A stretch of DNA of 64,000 nucleotides, from the NCBI GenBank assembly GCA_900708905.1, contig CAADRB010000046.1:432516-496515 (forward strand), read 5' to 3'. Source of the stretch: Hymenolepis diminuta (lineage: Eukaryota > Platyhelminthes > Cestoda > Cyclophyllidea > Hymenolepididae). How positions within the stretch are numbered: position 1 is the first letter of the stretch; the number at the start of each line of letters is the position of its first letter. Shown here piece by piece: positions 23,431-35,520 of the stretch. The position numbers and the translations under genes were made by a program. The notes under the pieces are model-generated. The model was not told the DNA's origin and did not search any database. It saw only the letters and a program-made list of their open reading frames with translations.

Positions 23431-26400
23431 AGACATTAAACATTTAGATTTCTACTTGTAAGAAGTAAAACCCCACCTCAAAAGAATTTGACCAAAATGG
23501 GTGAAATGCGAATCTGCAAATTATATGCGAATGTTCACAAAAAGGAAAGAAATGCTTTAGTACTTTTGAAGAGATCACTGTTCCACAGGTGAGACAATAA
23601 AATCAGTAAATACCTCATTTCAGGTTATTTTAAGTTCATTATCTCCAACGTAGGAATTTAGGTTATTGGGAACCACTTCGAAGGACATTGAGAAAGTAGT
23701 AGAAATGAAAAGTAAATACTCTTCTGAACTGAGTAGTGAAAAGGTAAAATCCACGTACTCTGTTGACCAAATTTCCTCGCCCTTATTCTAAATAATGTTC
23801 TCCCAGCCATGCATTCACTTGTCCGAACAGCCGACTTTATATTAGCTTAATCAATATTAGGATGATTATATAAGGGGCAATAGGTGCAAATCTCAGCTTG
23901 GATTTGATAGTACCCCCACCGCTCGATCTCCAAACTTTTCCCGATTCTGGATGTAAGCTTTTATCCTTTGTTTTTCTCCCTTGAAAATCGACATCTTGGG
24001 GTATCGTTACCCAATCGTCTTTGTTGTTAATCTCTGGCCGATCTTAATTTCTCTTAAATATTTCAAACTATGAGGGACGTGAGAAAACAATTTAATCATT
24101 CCGCGCTGGAATATAATCTATATCCATATTTTCAGAAACGAAAAGTTCACATTCCATTTTCCTCCCCACTCAGTATGTCTCATTAAAAGTAAAGTCCCAT
24201 TGTAAGAGATTATTGACTAAATAGATCAAATTAATATCATGATGATGAAAAAGAAAGGAGTTAATTTTTTTCTATTTATTCGATAATTTTCCATCGTTCA
24301 GTCCAGACAGGAAGGAGGCAGAAGACTCTACCCTTAATACGATCTTATTTCATTTGTATAAAAGTTGAGTAGCTTTGGATTTCAGAACTGACTAACTGTT
24401 TGGTTAGCCAATAATAACAGCTCAAACACAAAAAACAAAATTTATGTTCCAGGTTATAAAGGATGAAAAACGATATTTACCCAATCGTGTTACTAAAATG
24501 GTTTGAGTAGGATAGACATTATTATATTCATTTCTACTTCAAATAGAACTTTATTATAATGATATCAAATAAGGTCAATTCTCTTTAAATTGAACTTCTG
24601 TGTGAAAGGCTGCAATCAATTCTCCTTCTAAAAATTAAAGTATTGATTAAAGTATGTCAGACGTGCTCAAAACAGCGTTGATAGGTGTTGCCTTACTGCG
24701 TTTCCTAAACCTGAGAAACTTGAAATAATTGAGTCAGTCAGGATAGGATTAAGAACCTCTAAATAATTGTTCATTAAAAGTAGAATTATTCGACGAAGGA
24801 GAATGAACTGCTCTGATTTTCATTCTTTATATCTCAAGTATCGCCAGTTAGTAGGAACTTGTTTAGACAAATGTAAACACAAAAATAAATGGAAAAAATT
24901 AAGTTTCCTGACATCAAAGTTTCAATTTAAGTCAAATTCACATTATTCTAATGAATAAGTTCAACGTTTTATCAAAGTTTTTTCCTTCGAAAGGGTGAAA
25001 ACTGAAAGTCTCTTTCTGGGAAATAGAATCAAGTAATTTACTGAAAGCCGAAAATATTTAAGCCTCCCAACATGCATGATTTCATTAAATCCTTTAACTT
25101 TAATTGAAAGATACTTAGTAGACGAACGCTTTGGTAATGTCTCTTAATTTGGCGAGGTCCAAACACAGATGGGAATTAATACGAAACAACCAGTAACGTT
25201 GATTCCTGCGGTTCGAATATTGATCACATTGGTCAAGTGGGATCATATTATGGGACAGCACTAGGACATGCCTTCCGGTAAGACCACATACTTACTTCTT
25301 AATCCTCTCAGCTCAGAGGAATATGAGCACAGTTTTATGTTGAATTCTAAAATGGTCATTTGAAGAGGCTGGCATTAAATTTAACATCAACACTGTGAAT
25401 GACATTGATTGTGGGGTTTCAATCCAAATCTCTTACAAGTCTTGAGTATTCGGAAATTGACGCTTAAAATTCTTGTTGATCGTTATGTCCGCGGAACAGT
25501 GCTCTAGTCCATAATGTTAAAAGCGTTGCTTTCTTTTCTCTGAGCTCTCGTGTGTAATCTTAGGTTTGAATTTCGCCGTTTTAGCCTGAATCAAATGAGA
25601 TGAAGTTTTATACTTTCAGGGGTCGGGGTCGAACCTGTTGGCTGTTTGTCATAACAGACCGGTCAAACGAGGGGCTTCTTCGCACCCTTATTGATTTACA
25701 TTAATTATGACTTTGAGTAAACTTTCTGCCCAGTTCTCTCTGGTACCTAATGGCTCAAAAGAAGTTTCAGGGTAAGAAAACCGAAAAGATCTTAAATCAA
25801 CTAAAAAATGAGGTTTTATTCGTTGAATCTTGGCTTGGAATTCATGGAGCTAGCACTTCTCGTCATTTTTCCGAGATGGCATAGTCTTAAGTACTACTTT
25901 CTGGCATTGTTAAGAAGAGCCTTAAGCTAGTTGTTGTCAGGCACTTTTAATATTATTGTGGAAAGACTGTAAATGATGATTGGATTCACCAAGCCTAATT
26001 TTTATTCACTCTTATTACTTTCAGTAATAATAAAAGAAATCGTAAAATGAGTTGGTTGGCGTAAAAGAAAGATAAAAACTTCAATCGACTTTTCATTTGG
26101 AAGCGCTTTTTCTATTAAATGTCATTAAGTCATCACTTTACTGAAAATGTTAGAGGAACGAAAATTCTTAATCTTCTCCGAAATAGACTTTTCCATGAAT
26201 TTCGGAATGTGTTTCTCTGGGCTTGATTTTGCCATCATGGTCATTTAATTTCCATCTGTTTTGTGCATTTGATCCGAAAGACCTTTCGAAATATACGACA
26301 AGGGGACAACAATCACAAAATTTGTGTTCTGTGTTTGAGAAGGGGAGGGGAATGTGATGAGGGTTAAGGCGAAATATTGGCTTTTGAAATGGGGCAAAAG

Positions 26401-27675
26401 GCATTTGACCAAGTTTGACCAGTTGCTGGCTGCCCAGATCTTGCCGATTTGAATGGAATGGTGGTGGCGGTGGTGAGGGACATAGAAAAGACAAAACGCA
26501 CTTCCGTTCCTACTGTTTATCTAGGCAAACCAACAAAACATCCTGCTGCTGCTACTGCTGTTTGCCTTTAGAACAGACACACAACTGTTGTTCAACCAGG
26601 ACTTTGAAGATTTAAATTCTGCATCAGAATTCAAAAAATATTATTGCTTTTCGTAAAGAAACTCCTACATGGCCAAAAAATGGATAAAAACAGCTTCATT
26701 ACAAATAAGTGAATTTGTTTACAAATAGTTAATGCAGCATGCTACCTAGATAAATTAATGTTTAGTATTCACCATGATGAGAAAACTGTAGTGAGTTATG
26801 TTTCGTTATATCCATGTAGTGTGTGATCATTTTAATTTCTCAGCCTTAGAAAAAGGAAAGCACTGACGTGGTAAGACCGGCCAACCTGATTAATAAATAC
26901 TGCTCAATAAGTACTGAAGGTCGTGGACAAGAACATACTTAGTAGTCTAGGTACAAAGCATGAAATCTGATTCTCTGTACTTGAAGCGGTTTATTACTCA
27001 TTCCGTAAATATTGTACAGCCCGGTTCCTAAAATCAACTGCAGTAAGAATCTTTTGATAACTGGCATTTTTCTCTCTTTTATCTCTTATTGAATTTATTA
27101 TTACCCGATTTCAATTGCCCTTTCACGATGAAAAAATTGTATTATATCGATTCATTGTGGGCTATAATATAAAAATATAATCAGATTTGTTTCTGAACTA
27201 GCTTCGCTTAACCTGCACCGAAGTTTCCTTTCCACTTTCATACTCCAGTTTTATTAAAATATCATATGGCCTATCTTAATTCGCCAATAATTGAGGTGGA
27301 TATTCGACTAAGTGATGTTTCGGGTTTTGTTTCATAATATTTAGAAATCTTGAGAGTCGAAATTCATTGAGTTAGTACACTGTTTCCTCACTTTTAGTGG
27401 ACGTTCGTCTTGATTTAAGGTGGCTGCATCTCTCTTTTTACAAACGAAGTTATCCAAGATTAAAGAATTGCTTTTGACAGCTACTCAAATAGTACCATGT
27501 GCGGGATTCAGGAGGCTCCAAATTGATCTATTGAGCAATGTGGCGAAAAGGGATTCAGAGCACTTTGATATATTTTATTACTGCTAATCATTAGAAGAAA
27601 GTTTTAAATTAGAGGATGCTAAATGGCCATCCTCTGTCAAAATTGGATATTTTCAATATAAATTACACTTGATAA
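23431..27675. other. Intergenic sequence with weak tRNA-like traces
   Basis: No gene is seen. A GGTTCGACCCC box-B match occurs on the minus strand near 25630, and a GGTTCGAAT near 25218 (+), but neither has a convincing box A. A small CAG/GCTGCTGCTACTGCTG-containing patch lies at about 26400-26600, with frames on both strands that look compositional. Confidence 0.4.
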
Positions 27676-27939
27676 TGTAATGCAATTTCAGCTTACAATC
27701 CAAAAATGGCAGTAGAGAGGAAAAGCCAAGACAATTTTAAAAATATTAGAACGTCATAAATGATATCCATTGGCATCAGAAAATTATTCAATGCACAAGG
27801 TTATTCATTAGGTCGGATAAACTATTTCATAATTAAACGTCATTTTCAATATAACAGGGAAGAAAATACGTAATAAACTGTTAATATCGTCAAGGAAAAC
27901 ATACTTACTAAGTTGTATACTTCCATTTTCTTTTGGACA
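27676..27939 (-). repeat. 3' LTR of the gypsy element
   Basis: It aligns with 31674-31970 over its length, with best blocks at 27800-27939 (for example CTTACTAAGTTGTA and ACTTCCATTTTCTT). On the minus strand it begins TGTCC, directly after a purine-rich tract, and ends ACA. It is shorter than the 5' LTR because of a gap at a duplicated AATTAAACG segment. Confidence 0.85.
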
Positions 27940-27954
27940 CCATCTCTTTTTAAA
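27940..27954 (-). promoter_or_regulatory. Polypurine tract of the gypsy element
   Basis: On the minus strand the sequence immediately before the 3' LTR reads TTTAAAAAGAGATGG, followed by the LTR's TG. This is the position and composition of the plus-strand primer tract of LTR elements. Confidence 0.65.
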
Positions 27955-28039
27955 CTGCTCCTTCCTAGTATGACTTCAACTGTGAATTCATCCACAGTGT
28001 TCAAGGCCTTCGACGTGTCTTTTTTGAGCAGCGTATCTG

Positions 28040-28999
28040 TTATTCTGGAGTTCTTCCTCGGACTTTATCTGACTTACTTGCTGGAATTTTGAGAGTGTTC
28101 AACATGAGATAAAGTGGGGTTGATGTTAGCGTTGACTTAGTTTCCGCAATACGTGACTTCTTTTGATTTCTGGGCTTGATCCAAATAACATCATTTACCT
28201 GCATTTCATAGATGACCTTTTTCCGCCGTTTGACCACAGTTCCAGCTGTCCAGGAGTGATCGACACGGAAATACGAGATTATCAATAGTAAACACAGCTC
28301 TTTTATGACTTTTCTGATTCCATTGTCTTGTTCTTCGGTATTTTAAGATGGTTGATGGTTCGAATCGTTCTTTCCATTAGTAGTTCTGCAGGCGATTTAT
28401 CACCAGGCATCAAATAAGGTGTAGGCCAATGGGAACTTTCGAATAAATTCCACCTTAGCTCCCTCCCCTTTTGCTTTTAGAATAATAAGTCGACAAAATG
28501 CTCTCCCTGGCCATTTGATTATGGATGATATGAAGGCGTACGGATATGATCAGTGGTTCTTTGTCGGTGTCATTCTTCAAACTGTGACAAACAGAACTGT
28601 TCTGTTGTCAGAGACTAGAGTTTCTGGGAACCAATGCGTCGTGAAGATACGATTGAGGGCGCTGATAGTCGCTGCAGTATTTGTTGACGGCGTCGATATT
28701 ACCTCCAGGCATCTGCATAGGAAAGACAAAATCAGCACACACCGTACTCAATGGTGTCTTAGTTGGGGACCAGAGGAATGGTTTCGAATTTGAGACAGTC
28801 TTCGTAAAGTAAGTCTATGTCTTTGTCCATTCTCGGCCAGTATATGTGTCTTCTGGCTAACGTTTTCATTCTATTTATTCCTGGACAACTAGAGTGAGAT
28901 TTCCGGAGAAGTCTTTGCATGGGTGAATCTAGTAAGATAACTCTCGCATTAAAAATCAAACAGGAGTCAAAAATAGATGATACCATACGACGATGGAAT
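28040..28999 (-). pseudogene. Integrase relic of gypsy element
   Basis: An N-terminal zinc-binding region survives at about 28760-28930, with RMKTLARRHIYWPRMDKDI, the usual segment between the His and Cys pairs. Part of the late core domain is seen around 28380-28450 (PGDKSPAELLMERTIRT, a conserved post-catalytic block). A C-terminal VNDVIWIK block lies in 28040-28285 and matches the GDxVWI motif. The catalytic acidic residues could not be placed because of frameshifts. Confidence 0.8.
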
Positions 29000-29159
29000 A
29001 GATACAAGAAGCATTCTTTTAAAAATGAGGATGGCTTTCCTGATGACTGAGTCTTCTGCTTTTTGGCGCCGTTTCAGTATGTTCTGGATAGAGTCAGCCA
29101 GAATGCAGTATACATACTTCTCCAGAGATATGCTTGCCATGACGTATTCTTCCATAGGT

Positions 29160-29670
29160 GTTTGTTGATTTGCAATTAGCCGTGATAATCCGTTAGCCTG
29201 TCCAAACTCAGTAGTCTTCTGATATCTGATTTCGATATCATACCCTATCAAAATTATTGCCCTATGATGAAGACGATTCGGTGTATATGTTGGAGTGCCT
29301 TTTTAGATCTGAAAATTGATAACAACGTTTTGTGGCGTGTCAGAAGAGTAATATGATGAAAGTAGACAAATATTATGGAACTTATTAATGACAACAACGG
29401 AAAGTGCTTCTTTCGCAATCTGTCAATAGCCCTTTACTGGTGGTGTCGGCGAGCAATAGTGTTCCCCGAGGTATCAAGAAAAATATGAGAAATCGCTGTT
29501 TCTGCATCGTAAGTGGAAGCATCTGTTGTGATGACTATTGGCAATCCTGGATTATAATAAGTAAGAAGCGTATCTGATTGCAGCAAGGATTTCAGCTTCT
29601 CAAACACTCTTTGGTAGTCAGCAGACCAGTGCCAAGCAGTGCTTTTCTGGAGGAGATGATTCAATGATCC
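29160..29670 (-). pseudogene. RNase H and connection relic of gypsy element
   Basis: The frame at 29434-29664 reads YNPGLPIVITTDAS, where TDAS carries the first catalytic aspartate of Ty3-type RNase H. The next frame (29160-29251) has GYDIEIRYQKTTEFGQANGLSRL, the usual end of the domain (normally F-x-ADALSR). Several frame changes separate the pieces. Confidence 0.8.
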
Positions 29671-29714
29671 ACGAACTTCTTGTAAGAAAGATAGAAAACT
29701 ACTGTAATAACTAG

Positions 29715-30456
29715 TTAATCCCAGGAATGAAGGAAGATTTTTGAACGTCGGTTGGAGATGGCATGTTCATAATAGGTTAAAATCATTAGGATTAGGATGG
29801 TGACCTTCCCAGTCAGAAAAATTTTTATAGGTTTCAAGAAGAGACCACGCTTCTCTGGTCTCAGATAGAAAAGGTAACAGGTAACGTGTTTAAGCAGATA
29901 TTCATTTTGCTGCTTGAGTTCTTTCTCCACTTGCTCAATCACTATGATGTCGCCCAGAATTGTAGCTGTGCCTTTCATTCACTAATCATATTTTTCACTG
30001 CGAATTGGAAGATAGCAGGAGGGGCTTTCACCCCGAACAGAAGGCTAGTAAATTGATATAGACCCCAATGTGTGTTGATGGTCAGATATATTCCCGTTTG
30101 ACTTCGACTTGCAGATAGGCATCTGAAAAATTAAACTTCGCAAAGCATGTGCCACCGTTGAGAGTCAAAGAGACATCTTCAGCAACAGAGAGAAGATGAT
30201 GGTCATCTTTAAGAGCTGTATTTAGACCAGTGGAATAATCAACACATAAACGAACGCTACCATTCCGTTTTCGTTCAACCGCAATTGGCGCTGTCCATTT
30301 TGAGTAGGATACCAGTTGTAGGACATCAATTCTTTTAAGACTTGACAGCTTTTCCTCTACGCTTTGTATAGCAGAAAAGGGTACTTGGCGATTGGGATGG
30401 AAAACGGGTTTCGCATTTTCTTTGATGTATAGGTCTGCATCGAGGCAGGTTGTCAC
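29715..30456 (-). pseudogene. Reverse transcriptase relic of gypsy element
   Basis: The frame 30082-30456 retains VPFSAIQSVEEKLSSL, WTAPIAVERKRNGSVRLCVDY and FSDAYLQVEV, the first RT blocks including the first catalytic aspartate (in FSDAY). The region that should hold the YVDD box, near 29.95-30.05 kb, is broken. The frame at 29715-29978 covers the thumb-side sequence. Confidence 0.85.
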
Positions 30457-30534
30457 TGAAAACTGAAAGAAATGGTTTGGCTGATTAAGTACTGTTCATC
30501 TTTCTCGAACTAGTTTTTGATTCTGTCACCCGGG

Positions 30535-30834
30535 TCACAGATATTTTTCGGAAATGAAATAAGTCATCTGCTTCAGCAGCCTCAGTTGGTCCAACCGATC
30601 GAGAACAAGAAGATCTAAGCCAGGTTGATCCGTTACGAAGCATTTTGCTGTGATTTGCTGAATACTATTAAAAACTTGACAGTCAAGTTCACCTTCCAAT
30701 TTCAAGGCGTTCCCCAATTGTTCTGTCGGTTTCGGCCTTGGAAAGCCCCAAGGTTCTAAGTGTTTTTTTGAGATCAAATTGACGTCAGGGACAGTATCCA
30801 ATTGTAACTTGGTTTTCTTATCACTGATCATCAA
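30535..30834 (-). pseudogene. Aspartic protease relic of gypsy element
   Basis: The frame reads LQLDTVPDVNLIS, where the retroviral-type protease active site should be DTG; the glycine is replaced by valine. LLVLDRLDQLRLL near the end matches the second conserved block (normally LLGLDW). The substitution would be expected to inactivate the enzyme, in line with the rest of the element. Confidence 0.8.
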
Positions 30835-30881
30835 AGTAAAATTCCGTCACCTACTAGAATTTCTTAACAGAACTCAACAGA

Positions 30882-31640
30882 TTAAACCAACAACACTAAG
30901 AGAGTGGAAAATCCAGTAATCCGGCAATCTTCTTTCTCTTTAGATAACCCTTCGTATCGTCGTTTCCTTCCACAGACATTACAAATATTATTTCTGGAAG
31001 GACAACTTCTGCAATAGTGCATTTCGCTGCACAGCCAGCACGGATTTCTTGCTCGAAATATTTTCCTGTTTGTTCTTCTTTCTGGATGGTTGTGCAAGTC
31101 TTGTTACTTAATCATGCTCCCTGGCGCTCTTCTGGATCATAGCTGTGCTCATTTCTCGAAATTCATCACTTAAATCCCGCAAGGCGATATTATGCATTTT
31201 TTCAATCATATCAAGAATTCTAACACAGGAAGACCAAAAAGGAATAACACGTACTCAGGGTGATTGTTTGAAATAGATTTAAAGTCCGATTGTTCAAAAT
31301 TTTCATTTATTTGAGCAACATGATTGATTCAATCCTCATTAGGCCTCTTAGTCAGTGTTAGGCATCTAAAGAACTTGCGAAACTCCAATGATTTCTCGCC
31401 AAACAGTTGGCAGAGGATGGAAGCTGTTTCCTCGAATTTGAGATCACCCTGTTCCTTTGGGCGAAAGTAGCTTTTTAGCTTTATGTGTTCCACGGTCTGC
31501 ATTTGTCGAAGAAGGAGTTTAGGTTTTTTCTCCTTGGGGATGTCAGCCAGGTCTTCTCTGATCACATTCTTGTATTTATCAAGCCAGTTATTTTATCAAG
31601 TTTATCAATTTCCAAAGACATTTTCTGCATCGGTTTTTTA
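30882..31640 (-). pseudogene. Gag relic with zinc knuckles of gypsy element
   Basis: The part at 30882-31097 contains CWLCSEMHYCRSC followed by CNVCGRK, two CCHC-type knuckles of the C-x2-C-G-x3-H style common in flatworm gypsy Gag. An upstream frame at 31329-31565 (QLFGEKSLEFRKFFRCL) matches the capsid part. The likely Gag start is near 31620 on this strand, with frameshifts after about 17 codons. Confidence 0.75.
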
Positions 31641-31662
31641 AATAATGAGTTCTTATTTAAAA

Positions 31663-31673
31663 CTACGTCGCCA
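31663..31673 (-). promoter_or_regulatory. Primer-binding site of gypsy element
   Basis: Directly after the 5' LTR on the minus strand the sequence is TGGCGACGTAG. It starts with the TGG complementary to a tRNA CCA end. The primer tRNA is not certain. Confidence 0.65.
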
Positions 31674-31970
31674 AATAATAGAATTTCCATTAAAATTCAA
31701 AGAAAAACCAACAAAATGACATTAAAGAGGAGGATAGAAGATAAATTTAGATACGTCATAATTAAATAATTAAATATCCACTTGCCTCAGAAAATTGTGC
31801 AACTTAAATAGTTATTCATTAGTTCGGATAAATAGTTTCATAATTAAACGTTATTTTCATTATTTCCATTTTCTCGTCTAATTAAACGGGAAGAAAACAG
31901 ATAATAAAATGTTAATATCGACAAGGAAAAAGCACTTACTAAGTTGTACACTTCCATTTTCTTCCTGACA
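31674..31970 (-). repeat. 5' LTR of the gypsy element
   Basis: This is the partner of 27676-27939. On the minus strand it starts TGTCAGG. Its end, just before the primer-binding site, no longer reads CA. Confidence 0.85.
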
Positions 31971-32289
31971 CAATGCAAGTTCATTAAGTAGATAAACTGA
32001 TATCTACATTATGTTGCTTTCTTTTAGTATGAACGCAGCGTACCTTCACTTGAATTTGAAAGACTCTAATGAGTTTGTTGCCATTCAAATTGTTTTAACA
32101 CTTCCTATTTACGTACAGAGTTGCCTTTTGTTTCAATAAATGAATAAGAAAATTCATTTCTACCACAATTCTCATTTTTATTACTAAAATTCAATGTGGA
32201 ATTATAAAACACCTGCCACTATCATTAGCATGAGCAGAAATTTTGCCAGCGTCCTATTTATTCCCACTGAAATGCCTACACGTGGCTTG
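31971..32289. other. AT-rich sequence next to the gypsy element
   Basis: I see no gene or repeat here. Confidence 0.5.
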
Positions 32290-32850
32290 AATCCATCACT
32301 ACCCGTTTGACCATGCTCGAGATATGATATTCCACGCGGGACTGGAAAGGAGCCTCTGTGTTTGTTATCTCCAACTCGGGACAGCTTACCAATATGGTGG
32401 CCTTCCTTTGAAAGGAGATCTCGCCACTACCGCCACCATCGGGCTGCTGACTCTAGGTGCGGCATCGGCGGCGAACACCAAACGCGCACATAAACACCAA
32501 AGGGATTCGCAAAATCATCAAAGAGAGAGAGCGGACAGATCCACAAAGGGCATCAACTGTATGCACGCGCTTACACGTGTATTTAGAGCGAAGGGGAGGG
32601 GAAGCGCACATGCGTGCGTGAGTGCGTTCGAACTGCTTATAAGTGCGTCAGTAAATGAGCGCTGCGTACCTACGTGCGTGTATACGCTCTGCTTATGATG
32701 TTGATGATGCCCAATACATTCGCGCACAATATGATTTATACAAAGCGATTAGGCCTTTCATGTTGCCGCATACAGCCCGAGTGTGCATATTTTGACCGAG
32801 AAAGCTAGTGAGAGAGCGAGGAGAGGCTTTGATGAAAATTAGCCTCGCTC
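32290..32850. promoter_or_regulatory. CpG-rich island
   Basis: The interval is markedly richer in CpG and GCGC-type words than its surroundings, with alternating purine-pyrimidine runs around 32570-32720. A 124-codon frame on the plus strand has no recognisable domain and no codon-like pattern. A promoter or enhancer role is inferred from composition. Confidence 0.35.
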
Positions 32851-34739
32851 CTCGAAAAAAACTTTCACTCAGAAGTGAAAAATGCGAAATATTTTGACTA
32901 AAATTGGCTGAAAGGGTTTTAAGTTTCGCTATTATCCTTTTGCCGTTTCAGTACATACTTTGATATAGATTATGCTCTTTCAGAAATCTAGTTTTAACTC
33001 GATTAGTTGGGAAAATAAAGCAGGGTGTGGAATCGTGTTTATTAAACAAGTAGCCTTTGAAGTGTCGGGCAAATTTATCTGCTAGTTTCTTAATTCCTGC
33101 TATAAAACGGATGTTTACGATTACAGGACGAGACAGTCAGTAGTGGATGAGACTAGACTGAGATTCTGTGAAAGTTCTAACACAGTCTGGAAAATGGTGT
33201 GGGGTGTTATAAAGCACGCAAATAAGGGACCGCTGCATATTTAAGGTATCATTTTCGAATTAATAAAATTGAGACTTAAAATATCCTATTAAATTTATCC
33301 GTTAATGCTTAAAATAATTATGCAAAGGGGCTTATGATAAGATACCATTTAGTGGACGATGGAGTTCCGATTATTTTTCATAACTTTCATTCGTTATTAT
33401 AAAATTATAGGTAGATAATGGGAGGTTATACATGCTATTAAATTTCTCTCAAAATTATCTGAACTTTTTTTGGTCATCATCGATTTATTTCAAGCCTATG
33501 TTTATTTATTTTAGTGTTTTCTATTGATTTATCTTGATGCCACTAAAAGAGATTCAGTTAATTTTCGCAGCCAATGAAACTCACCATTGATCTCTACGTA
33601 AACAGTAATCTAACCGAACCATTGAGGGATTTCTAACTAATCTTTGATAGACCTTAAGGTATTTCAAGTTTCAGGCTTCAAGAAAACTCTGGAGATATGG
33701 TTGTACTTCTTCAATGGTTGTTTTCAAAATAGTAACTCCAAAAGGGGAAGTTTCCTGAATTTGCATACTCCGATCTCTGAAGAATGTACTCACTTGCCGG
33801 ATTGATTGAAAGAATGTAATACGGCTGACGACTAGAATATACTCTGATTTCTAAATAATCTCGGCATTTTTTAGGCTTCGACATATGAGAGGACATTGAG
33901 AAAACATTGCTCTGAATATAAAATAGACAAGTTAATGAAGACTTTGAAACTCATAAGTATCCATCGTGTATTCAATCAGTACTATTGATTAAATTCAGCA
34001 AAATAGAGACCTGATTAGTCAAAGCAAACTGAATTCCGAATAATTTGAAATGTAGTAAAAATACTTTAAAAGAAAGCATTTTAAATGTAGGCAATTTATT
34101 TATCCAGAGTAGAGTTAGTTGAATGTTCCTCAAATATTTAAACAAAATACTGAATAAATCCAAACTTAAAATTTTATATAATGTAACTTTTCTGAAATCT
34201 GTTAATTAAGATATATTTTGGTTTAATAAAACAAAACTTCACCTTTTATTTCACTGGTGGACTTTGGACTAGTGTTTAATTTTGAATGCCACACCAGCCA
34301 TTGACACACACAGAGAAAAGCTCTTTTAGCGCAGTCTGAACGAAACATGATTGAGCGCGCATATCCGTTTGTTAATATACCATTATCAAAACAAAATTTA
34401 TGCTCATCTATCAGTAAACAACTAATCCACCCTATTATTAGTTAAACAAGTCCTTCAATTAACTCTTCCTGAATTCTATTAAAAGACAAATGAGAGCGTG
34501 ATGAGCTTATGTCGCTGAAATAATAAATATTATTATCACGTAATTCTGGCTCAGATGAAGGAAGCATTTCAACCTGCTCGCTATACTTCGCCTCAATGCA
34601 AGATAATCCCCCCAAGAGAATGGCTAAGAATATCTAATTAATGCCAAATTATGCAGAAGAAAAATTTCGCCATTCACTCATGCCAACTTTTGCCAACTAA
34701 TTATTGTTTTTTTTCCCATTTAGGTAACTTCATTTTGAA
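32851..34739. other. AT-rich non-coding sequence
   Basis: No gene, RNA or repeat is recognised. Confidence 0.5.
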
Positions 34740-35520
34740 GAATCATGAAGATCTCCAATACGTTAATAGAATCAATCGATGTGATCATCGATTAATTTGA
34801 CTCTAACCATGAAAGGGTTCGATTTTAACCGACGCGCTTAAGTCTATCAGGATTTGTAGTACTTCTCGATCGATTAAGTGAACCGATTTAAAGCAAGTGA
34901 AGCTCGATTTAGATCTAAATTAAAATAATTTTGACATTAAGACATGTTCCTTCAATAATTGTAATCAATTGGATTCAGACCACTTTAGTTCATAGAGAGT
35001 TGCTTTCTTCCTGGACTATAATTTTTTATTTTAAATTTCCTTAAACAGCGCTAAACAACGAAAAACTGGTGCATTACACCAATGCAAATATCGGCTAATA
35101 ACGACTGGCGTAAGAACCAGATTTTCATCGATCGACTGCGCCCAAGATGCCTGGCGCGGTTTTAATGCATCGATTGACAGACAACCGTCATTAAGCATTA
35201 AATTCAGTATTCATTTTTCCGCTTTCGATTAAATTTAATACTGCGTTGGATTACTTAAGAGAAGGTGACTTCTTGTTTTCTCATCACTAGTTAATTGTCG
35301 ATGCAAGGCACATTCCTTGATTTCAGGTTTTATACTACTGATTTGCTTACTTTAAAGGATTACTTTGTACCCTATTGCAAATTCTTCAAAATGGGTTTCG
35401 CGATTCAGCTAAGGTGATGATCAATCGATTTCGAATGGAGTTAAGAAAGAATTCGTTATCAATCAATTACTGCGACGTTGGTATGACCATCTATTGATTA
35501 AGTAAAAGATTGTTAGGCCG
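34740..35520. promoter_or_regulatory. Candidate cis-regulatory module: ATCGAT/Pbx-type site cluster
   Basis: Six ATCGAT hexamers occur in 655 bases (34775, 34787, 34869, 35127, 35169, 35424), where well under one would be expected. They are embedded in ATCAATCGAT, ATCGATTAA and ATCAATCA contexts. CGATTGACAG at 35171-35180 is one base from the Pbx-Meis composite TGATTGACAG, and ATCAATCAATTAC at 35458-35470 contains a Pbx-type ATCAATCA. Homeodomain factors of the Pbx/Exd, Hox or Onecut types bind such words. No coding potential is seen. Confidence 0.45.

Larger units (their letters stand above)
27676..31970 (-). mobile_element. Decayed Ty3/gypsy LTR retrotransposon
   Basis: This is a nearly complete but dead element of about 4.3 kb. 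In minus-strand order it has a 5' LTR (31970-31674), a primer-binding site, Gag with zinc knuckles, aspartic protease, reverse transcriptase, RNase H, integrase, a polypurine tract and a 3' LTR (27939-27676). That order (integrase after RNase H) defines Ty3/gypsy rather than Ty1/copia. All open frames are short and broken. The LTRs differ at many positions and in length (264 versus 297 bp), so the insertion is old. No target-site duplication is readable. The individual parts are listed separately. Confidence 0.9.

Noticed and set aside
25600..25650. tRNA-type box B (GGTTCGACCCC) on the minus strand
   Set aside because: No box A at the right distance and no cloverleaf.
21270..26130. Recurring short phrase around GAAGCGCT...TATTAAATGTC at 21.28 and 26.10 kb
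   Set aside because: The shared stretch is under 35 bases and AT-rich outside GCGCT; too short to call a repeat family.
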